NCBI GenBank assembly: GCA_049997955.1
Contig: JAEBDY010000028.1
Coordinates: forward strand, 8,317 to 72,316
Source of the DNA: Umezawaea sp049997955
Lineage (GTDB): Bacteria > Actinomycetota > Actinomycetes > Mycobacteriales > Pseudonocardiaceae
DNA: 64,000 nt
Reading direction: 5' to 3'
In this document: piece by piece, positions 58,031 to 64,000 of the stretch
How the letters are laid out: each line of letters opens with the position of its first letter
Position numbering within the stretch: the first letter of the stretch is position 1
Notes under the pieces: generated by a model
Seen by the model: the letters and a program-made list of their open reading frames with translations, nothing else
Told to the model about the DNA's origin: nothing
Databases searched by the model: none
Program-made: the position numbers and the translations under genes

Positions 58031-61000
58031 TTGTCCTTCCGGCGTAAGCAGACGGTGGCCGCGGCTTCGGTGACGGTGTTGAGCATCCTGGTCGCCGTCG
58101 CGGTGAATCTGCTGACCTCTGGCTGGAGCTGGGCGATCTTCGCCGTGCTGGCGGCGTTGTCGGCGGTGTGGGTGGTGCTCGCGATGTGGCAGTCGACTCC
58201 CAGCCGCCCCAAGCAGCTCGCGCCGGTGCTGCCCGGCACCCAAGGCGCGTTCGTCGCCAGGCCGGATCTCACCGACCGGATCGTTCAGCACCTGCTGAGC
58301 GGCAAATCCGGCAGGAAGGTGGGCATCACCACCGGCATCACCGGCGCGGGTGGCTTCGGCAAGACGACGTTGGCCTACGAGGTATGCCGGCATCCTCAAG
58401 TCGAGAAGACGTTCGACAAGATCTACTACGCCACAGTGGGCCAGGAGGTGTCGGGCGCCGGACTCGCCGACATCATCAACGACGTCAGCGAGCAGATCGA
58501 GCACCAGCGTCCAGGCCTCACCCGTCCGGAGCAGGCGGGCACGCACCTGGGCGCGCTGCTGAAGAACCAAGGCCGTTCGCTGTTGCTGGTGGACGACGTT
58601 TGGACAGTCGAGCAGTTGCGGCCGTTCCTCAACGCGGGCCGCGGATGCACCCTGCTGATTACCACCAGGATCCCGAGCCTGCTGCCTGCCGATTCGCAGC
58701 CGATCAAGGTCGACCAGATGACCCGCGACCAGGCGCGGATACTGCTCACCAACGGGGTAACCGACTTGCCGGAGGCGACCAGGGAGCAGTTGCTGGACGT
58801 CACCGGTCTGTGGCCGCTGGCGCTCAGCCTGACCAACGGCGCGCTCCGCATCGCGTCGGAAGTTGACGTCACGGCGCGAGAGTTGGTGCGGCGGCTGCGG
58901 GAACTGGGCCCGGCCGCATTGGACGTGACCGACGCGGCCCGCCGGGAACGAACCGTCGGCGCGACGCTGGAGGCGTCGCTGAGTCTCCTCGGTGCCCGCC
59001 GCGCCCAAGTGGTCGACCTGGGAATTTTTCCGGAGGACATGGAGATCCCCCAAAGTCTCGTGGCGCTGTTGTGGTCGCGGACCGCGGGACTGTCGGCCGA
59101 TGAGACCGACTCGCTGTGCGGTGAGCTGGCCCAGCTGTCGGTGATTACTCGGCTCGGCGCCCCCGCTCGGCTGCGGCTGCACGACGTCATCCGGCTTTAC
59201 CTACGCAACGAGTGCGGCCCAGACCGGCTGGTGAAACTGCACAACGCTTTCCTGGAGGCCGCGGCCGAGACCCTGCCGGAACCACAGCGGCGGCCGTTGG
59301 AATGGTGGACGATGCCAATGTCGGCCGAGCACCTGTGGCGCACGCTGGCCTACCACTTGGCCGGAGCGGGACGGACCGACGAGTTAGCAACGCTGACCAC
59401 CGTGCCGGAGTGGGTGGTCCGGAAGCTGAGCCGGTTCGGCCCGGTCTCGGTGGCCGAGGACCTCGGCATGGCGGACACCGAGCGGGGTCGCGAGCTCAGC
59501 CGTTTCCTGGAGCAGCTTGGCCACCAGTTGACCCCGACCATGCCGGAGCGGGCGGTGGTGACCGCACTCGCGCACCGCCTGAAGCCCTACCCGGCCCTGC
59601 GTGACCTCAGGGAAGCCGCCGAGGCCGAGGTCGCCGACGATCCGCGGCTGGTGCCCTACCAGGACTTGCCGGATCTGCCCGATCCGGCGTTGAACCGGGT
59701 GCTGGTCGGGCACGACGACGAAGTGAACGCGTGCGTGTTCGCGCCGGACGGCTCGTGGCTGGTGTCGGTGGGCGACGACAGCATGATCCGCGTCTGGCAC
59801 CCGGTGAGCGGCAGGCTCCTCCACGTCTTGCCCGGACGGCACCGCCTCACCAAGTGCGTGGTGTCCCCGGACGGCAAGTGGCTGGCAACGGCAGGCTCGG
59901 CCAGCGACGTGGACGTGTGGAACACCAGCACGTGGCACCGTCACCGGACGCTGACCGGCCACCGCGGCACCGTCAACGACTGCGCGTTCCTGTCGGACGG
60001 TCGCACCGTGGTTACCCTGGCCGAGGACAAGACCTTGCGGTTCTGGGACGTGGCCACCGGCCGTCAACAGCGGTTCCTGCAAACCCCCGGAGAACTGGTG
60101 GGATTCGCCTTGCTGGGCGACCACCGGGCGTTAATCATCGACCAAGCAGAGGTGAAGGTCTGGGACCTCACCAACGGTAACCAGGTCGCCTTCCCCCTTG
60201 CCCACCAACCGGACTACCGCGGGTGCTCAACCAGTCTGGACAGCCGGTGGTGCGTGCTAAGCGAGGGAGCGAACCTGTCCGTCCATGAGCTAACCGACCT
60301 GCACCGACCGCCGCGGATCTTGTGGCACCAGTCTGACGTCACCGCCGTGGAGTTCGCCGCCGACGGTTCGGCGCTGGCCATCGGCGGAGACGACGGAACG
60401 ATCACGATCTGGGACACGGCCGATTGGCGGGTGCGCGCTCGGATCGCCGCGCATCCCACGGCGATCTACGGCTTGGCGTTCAACCACGACGACACGCAAC
60501 TGGCCTCAGCCGGTGCCGACGACACGGTCCGGTTGTGGAATCCCCGACTCGCCAAGGACACCGAACGCCCCGATCCGCTCGGCTCCTCGATCCACGGCTG
60601 CGTGGCTCCGGCGGACGGTGCTTGGCTGGCGGTCTCGACGTCCGACGCCATCAAGGTGTACGACGCAGGATCCACGATGCTCCGCGAGACACTCGGTTTC
60701 GCATCGAGCGGATACAGCTTGGCGTTGTCGGCCGCCACCGGTTTCCTGGCCATCGACACGTACAGCAGCGTGTTGATCTGCGCACAGGGCTCGTGGGGGG
60801 ACCTCCGTCGCGTCGGTGTGCCCCGTGGGTTCGGGATCAACCAGTTGTCGGCGGGCGGCACCTTGCTGTGCGCCTCTCGATATGGCGACGAAGTCGCGGT
60901 CTGGGACATGGCCACCTGGTCACCACCGACCTACCTCGAGGTCACCGCTGTCGGTGTCTGCGTGCTACGGGAGTCGAAGGCTGAGCGGCCACGGCCCAGG

Positions 61001-61537
61001 AGGCGTCCCGCGTCGCGGTCCGCCCGGTTGCTCCAGCGGCTGCGCGACCGCCGGAACACCAGGCGAACCGTTGATGCCGTCGCCGTCGCGCCGGACGGCG
61101 GGTGGGTGGCGATCGCGGTGGACGAAGTCATCCATGTCGTCGAGTCGGGCTCCTGGACCACCGTGGCGACCCTGCGAGTCGACCAATCCGCGGACGTCAT
61201 GGTGGCGGCGCCGAACCGGAGGTGGCTCGCGGCCGTCGACGGTAGGCAGGTGAAGCTCTGGGACACCGGGGACTGGAAGTCAGCGGTGGAGTTGCCGCCC
61301 CATCGCGCCAGGGTGGGCAAGTGCGTCTGGTCGCCGAACGGCGAACTGCTGGCCACCATCGCCGAGGACCGGCGGATCCGGGTGTTCAGCGGTCCCAACT
61401 GGTCGTGCTTGACCGAGGTGCAGGTCGACGGCGAACTGGCCGAGATCGCCTGGCTCGGCAACGACCGCCTGGCGGCCATCGGCAGCGGCGGCGTTTACTG
61501 GTTCGACTACATCAGGGGCACTGCGGATCCGCGATGA
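58031..61537 (+). CDS. Membrane-anchored NB-ARC-WD40 protein
   Basis: 1168 residues from TTG 58031. Two N-terminal TM segments AASVTVLSILVAVAVNLLTS and WAIFAVLAALSAVWVVLAMW (about 11-52). NB-ARC: Walker A TGAGGFGKTTLAYEV (about 104-118), Walker B SLLLVDDVWTVEQ, sensor TLLITTRIPSLLP and LWPLALSLTNGAL (GLPL-like). A winged helix with LRLHDVIRLYLR follows. From about 545 to the end there are WD40-type blades, for example GHDDEVNACVFAPDGSWLVS, SIRVW-like MIRVWHPVSGR, LRFWDVATGR and TITIWDTADW, about 12-14 blades, some degenerate. Apaf-1-like layout: NTPase plus beta-propeller sensor, tethered to the membrane. In actinomycetes such proteins are signalling ATPases of unknown trigger. A role in defence or development is inference. 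Confidence 0.85.
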   Translation: MSFRRKQTVAAASVTVLSILVAVAVNLLTSGWSWAIFAVLAALSAVWVVLAMWQSTPSRPKQLAPVLPGTQGAFVARPDLTDRIVQHLLSGKSGRKVGITTGITGAGGFGKTTLAYEVCRHPQVEKTFDKIYYATVGQEVSGAGLADIINDVSEQIEHQRPGLTRPEQAGTHLGALLKNQGRSLLLVDDVWTVEQLRPFLNAGRGCTLLITTRIPSLLPADSQPIKVDQMTRDQARILLTNGVTDLPEATREQLLDVTGLWPLALSLTNGALRIASEVDVTARELVRRLRELGPAALDVTDAARRERTVGATLEASLSLLGARRAQVVDLGIFPEDMEIPQSLVALLWSRTAGLSADETDSLCGELAQLSVITRLGAPARLRLHDVIRLYLRNECGPDRLVKLHNAFLEAAAETLPEPQRRPLEWWTMPMSAEHLWRTLAYHLAGAGRTDELATLTTVPEWVVRKLSRFGPVSVAEDLGMADTERGRELSRFLEQLGHQLTPTMPERAVVTALAHRLKPYPALRDLREAAEAEVADDPRLVPYQDLPDLPDPALNRVLVGHDDEVNACVFAPDGSWLVSVGDDSMIRVWHPVSGRLLHVLPGRHRLTKCVVSPDGKWLATAGSASDVDVWNTSTWHRHRTLTGHRGTVNDCAFLSDGRTVVTLAEDKTLRFWDVATGRQQRFLQTPGELVGFALLGDHRALIIDQAEVKVWDLTNGNQVAFPLAHQPDYRGCSTSLDSRWCVLSEGANLSVHELTDLHRPPRILWHQSDVTAVEFAADGSALAIGGDDGTITIWDTADWRVRARIAAHPTAIYGLAFNHDDTQLASAGADDTVRLWNPRLAKDTERPDPLGSSIHGCVAPADGAWLAVSTSDAIKVYDAGSTMLRETLGFASSGYSLALSAATGFLAIDTYSSVLICAQGSWGDLRRVGVPRGFGINQLSAGGTLLCASRYGDEVAVWDMATWSPPTYLEVTAVGVCVLRESKAERPRPRRRPASRSARLLQRLRDRRNTRRTVDAVAVAPDGGWVAIAVDEVIHVVESGSWTTVATLRVDQSADVMVAAPNRRWLAAVDGRQVKLWDTGDWKSAVELPPHRARVGKCVWSPNGELLATIAEDRRIRVFSGPNWSCLTEVQVDGELAEIAWLGNDRLAAIGSGGVYWFDYIRGTADPR

Positions 61538-61659
61538 CCGCCGCTGATGGCGCTCCGTGAAATGGGTCCTGTCGCTGATTGCGTGATCAACATCGTTGGG
61601 TCCACTGCGAACGAAGGTTCATCGGTCTGCGATCATGATTTGAATGTGATCATGATCGG

Positions 61660-61829
61660 TTAGCGGATCTGTTGCCGCACTTAGCCGGAGTGGTGGTCGA
61701 GAAGGTCGAGCAGGCTCCGGGCGGCGTGCGGATCTGGGCATGTGCCATGGCGAGTGCGGGTGCTTGTTCATCGTGTGGGGTCGGGTCGCCTCGGGTTCAC
61801 AGCCGCTATGACCGTCGGGTCGCCGACGT
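61660..61829 (+). pseudogene. ISL3-family transposase N-terminal fragment
   Basis: Reads LLPHLAGVVVEKVEQAPGGV, RIWACAMASAGACSSCG and SPRVHSRYDRRVADV, the N-terminal zinc-binding region of ISL3 transposases. IS copy D begins at 61830 and the rest of the ISL3 gene is not found on its other side, so it is a fragment. Confidence 0.75.
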
Positions 61830-63067
61830 TGTGCTTGCCGAAAACTACGTCCTTGCTGGTCAGGCGGCGTGGTGGTACTAGTTCAGGATGCCGCCCAGTC
61901 GTTGTCGTCGGCGGACGTCAAGATGGGTAATCTGGGGTTGGTCGGTGATCGGTGGTGGCAGTGGGTGCAGTGGTCGTGCGTTGGCGATGCCTTGGTGGGG
62001 TCGGTGGGTGTTGTAGAACTGCTCGTACTCCCGGAGCACGTGGAGTAGATGCTGGTGGTTCCAGATGAGTGTGCGGTCGAGGAGTTCGCTGCGGCAGGTT
62101 TTGATCCACCGTTCCATGATCGCGTTCATCCGCGGGATCCGGACACCGCTGAGGACAACCCGGATGCCTGCATCGGCGAGGACGGTGGCGAACAGGGCGG
62201 GGAACTGCTGTCGCGATCGCGGATCAGGAACCGCACGGAGTTGCCTGCGTCGTCGAGGTCCATGACTAGGTTCTTCGCGGCCTGGGTGACCCAGGCCGCG
62301 GTCGGGTGTGCGGTGGCGCCCAGGACGCGGATTCGGCGGCTGCTGTGTTCGATGACCGCGAGTACGTATAGGCGGGTGCCGTTCAGGGTCGAGACTTCGA
62401 AGAAGTCACAGGCCAGCAGGGCTTGGGCCTGAGAGCGGAGGAAGCCCGCCCAAGCGGTGGAAGTGCGATCGGGTGCTGGGTCGATTCCGGTGTCTTTGAG
62501 GGTCTGCCATACCGTGGATGCGGCGACTGTGATGCCGAGCACGAGTAGTTCGCCGTGGATGCGGCGGTAGACCCAGGCGGGGTTCTCCTGTGCCAGGCGA
62601 CGCACGAGGAGCCGGATCGAGCGCACGGTCCGTGGTCGTCAGGGCGCTGGGGTCGAGATCGGGCGGCGTGGTGGCGTGCGAGCAGGTCCCGATGCCAGCG
62701 CAGCACCGTTTCCGGGCGTACTGGCAGCTGAAGCTGACGAAGCGCTCTCAGCGGGGGCTGGTGCAGCAGTGCCGCGAAGAATGCCCGATCGGCGGGGAGG
62801 AGTCGCAGTCGAGTCTTGCCCAGTTGGCGTTCCAGCACGGTGATCTGGTGCCGCAGCACCAGGATCTCCACGTCCTTGTTTCGGTCGCTCATGGGCAGCA
62901 GACGCAGCAGCGCGAACGCGTTGGTCACTCTGAGGTAGGCCAGTCGAAGCAGCGTGACCGATCATCATGCCGTGCTTACCGGTAGCAGCATGATCACGAC
63001 TACATCCGCGCGTTGGCCTCGGCGGGACCCTCTGTCACCTGCGCGGATGAGGTTTTCGGCAGGCACA
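61830..63067 (-). mobile_element. rve-type IS, copy D (1238 bp, multiply broken)
   Basis: Ends TGTGCTTGCCGAAAACTACG at 61830 and the complement of GAGGTTTTCGGCAGGCACA ending 63067. The minus-strand transposase lies in at least three frames: 62928-62640 (N-terminus, VEILVLRHQITVLERQLG), 62626-62220 (LARENPAWVYRRIHGE-like, LACDFFEVSTL) and 62129-61878 (MNAIMERWIKTC ... RQRLGGILN), with a premature stop at 61878. Two frameshifts relative to copy C are visible near 62640 and 62210. Inserted in an ISL3 gene. Confidence 0.85.
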
Positions 63068-63196
63068 AGGCCAGCCGTAGCAGCACGGCTGGTCATCATG
63101 CCGTGCTCGTCAACAACAGGGCGAGATCACAATCGCGTTCGCCCAAAGGCCCTGCAGATCTTTTCACCTGCATGGATGAGGTTCTCGCAGGCACAG
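63068..63196. mobile_element. Copy-B-type IS right-end remnant
   Basis: Matches the end of IS copy B (about 51540-51679), including GTGCTCGTCAACAACAGGGC GAGATCAC (split) and the terminus with CACCTGCATGGATGAGGTTC to GGCACA. It abuts IS copy D directly. Confidence 0.6.
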
Positions 63197-63473
63197 CGTT
63201 AGGTCATGCCGTCGCGCTCCGCGGCAGAGCGGCGATCACCTGTCGACCAAAAGACTGATCGACTGATATGTGATCTGCGTAATGCGTTGCTCTCAAATCT
63301 CACTCTGCGTGCACGGTCGAGCGTGTCCGTTGCGGCAACTTCGTCACCTGGTGCAACTGGTCCGTTTGGTCGTCTACCGGTGATGTGAAATCCGAGTCAT
63401 AGTTCTGCCTCGGATCGGGGGGATCACTTCACGACGTGGGCCGGGGTGAGACTCGGCTTGGGGGGCTATAAGC

Positions 63474-63690
63474 ATGCGTTCGCGCGCTACGGCGCTGGGC
63501 TTTGCCCTGCGCACTTTCGTTCTGAGCCTCGTGCTCGTGGTCGGGGGCGGAGGATTGCCGGTCTTCAATGCCGTGGCTGCTTCGGCAGCTGTGCCTGACG
63601 AGGCTGTCGACGAAACCACCGCGGTCGCACTGGCGACACGACACGGGAAGTCGATCCGGATCACTGAGGTTGCCCCCTTGAATCGGACAC
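63474..63690 (+). pseudogene. Secreted protein N-terminus truncated by an IS3 element
   Basis: ATG 63474 begins a clear signal peptide: MRSRATALGFALRTFVLSLV LVVGGGG (split) then VAASAAVPDEAV. After the likely cleavage site, DETTAVALATRHGKSIRITE resembles the start of large actinobacterial secreted RHS-type or repeat proteins. Coding sequence stops where the IS3 terminus starts (around 63678-63690). Confidence 0.65.
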
Positions 63691-63728
63691 CCTGATCCCA
63701 GACAGCGATCTGGGGAAGGATGTTCCTC

Positions 63729-64000
63729 GTGTCAGGCAAGTCGAAGTACCCCGAGCAGTTCCGCAAGGACGCGGTCGCGTTGGCCACCTCCTCCGACCGG
63801 CCGTTGCGTCAGGTCGCCCGCGAGTTGGGCGTGAACCACGAGACCCTGCGCAACTGGGTCACAGCCGCCGAACGCACCCAGGTCACACCGTCGGAGGCGT
63901 CCTCGGCAGCCGACCAGGCCGAACTGCGCGCCCTGCGCAAGCGGGTGGCGGAACTGGAGTTGGAGAAGGACATCCTGCGCAAGGCAGCCGCGTATTTTGC
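63729..64000 (+). CDS. IS3-family OrfA transposase (partial, runs off window)
   Basis: Starts at GTG 63729 with GGAAGGA upstream. The product SGKSKYPEQFRKDAVALATS, RQVARELGVNHETLRNWV and ELRALRKRVAELELEKDILR is the typical IS3 OrfA: an HTH followed by a leucine zipper. OrfB would lie beyond 64000. The element's left terminus is probably at TTGAATCGGACACCCTGATC near 63678, interrupting the secreted-protein gene. Confidence 0.88.
   Translation, partial: MSGKSKYPEQFRKDAVALATSSDRPLRQVARELGVNHETLRNWVTAAERTQVTPSEASSAADQAELRALRKRVAELELEKDILRKAAAYF

Overview
The window is GC-rich with high-GC codon use. Its gene families point to an actinomycete: a WhiB-like regulator, FtsK/TraB-type conjugation translocase, DUF2637-type membrane protein, NB-ARC/TPR and NB-ARC/WD40 regulators, an LAxTG-type cell-wall sorting signal, and many GTG/TTG starts with 4-nt stop/start overlaps. 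A pseudonocardial genome is a reasonable guess but is inference. No core housekeeping gene or rRNA is visible. The stretch reads as an accessory 'genomic junkyard' of CRISPR remnants, integrases, insertion sequences and several large STAND-type NTPases.

Region by region. 1-3.5 kb: end of a cas6 gene and three homologous ~190-bp leaders, each followed by a short array of a 36/37-nt CRISPR repeat. A second cas6 3' fragment, a cas2 3' fragment, a tyrosine-recombinase fragment, a group II intron RT fragment and an ISAzo13-like fragment lie among them. 3.7-7.2 kb: large P-loop protein with about fifteen 35-aa C-terminal repeats. 8.0-9.6 kb: AbrB-like protein plus tyrosine recombinase. 9.6-24.5 kb: an integrative element bounded by two near-identical 21-bp direct repeats. 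From left to right it holds a serine recombinase broken by one amber codon, an FtsK/TraB transfer operon (two membrane proteins, WhiB-like, small HTH protein), divergent XRE regulators, two homologous XRE/Nudix-like proteins and, at the end away from the recombinase, a base-compositionally distinct AT-richer cargo: two membrane proteins and a restriction-endonuclease-NACHT protein. 24.5-26.4 kb: a second, intact serine recombinase.

27-31 kb: hypothetical protein and a secreted cutinase/vWA/PKD protein with an LAFTG anchor. 30.7-31.6 kb: truncated ATPase fused to a decayed duplicate of the methyltransferase/PP-loop pair found intact at 54-57 kb. 31.7-34.4 kb: HEPN-NACHT protein. 34.7-41.5 kb: IS debris, NB-ARC-TPR protein, PD-(D/E)XK nuclease-like protein and a DDE insertion sequence. 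41.5-43.0 kb: AT-richer ECF sigma/putative anti-sigma pair. 43.4-45.5 kb: small peptide gene overlapping a ThiF-like E1 enzyme with a leader-binding-like N-terminus (possible RiPP locus), and a broken second ThiF copy. 46.9-50.3 kb: SF1 helicase with coiled-coil insertion. 50.3-54 kb: IS elements, including an IS5-type element splitting a TPR gene. 54-57.4 kb: C5-cytosine methyltransferase, PP-loop protein and membrane protein. 58-61.5 kb: membrane-anchored NB-ARC-WD40 protein. 61.6-64 kb: nested IS remnants and an IS3 element inserted into a secreted-protein gene.

Taken together this looks like a defence/mobile-element island with five separate STAND-like NTPases. The best candidates for undescribed immune systems are the REase-NACHT cargo with its two membrane proteins (19.7-24.2 kb) and the HEPN-NACHT protein (31.7-34.4 kb). 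Functions given as defence are inference from architecture and context only.
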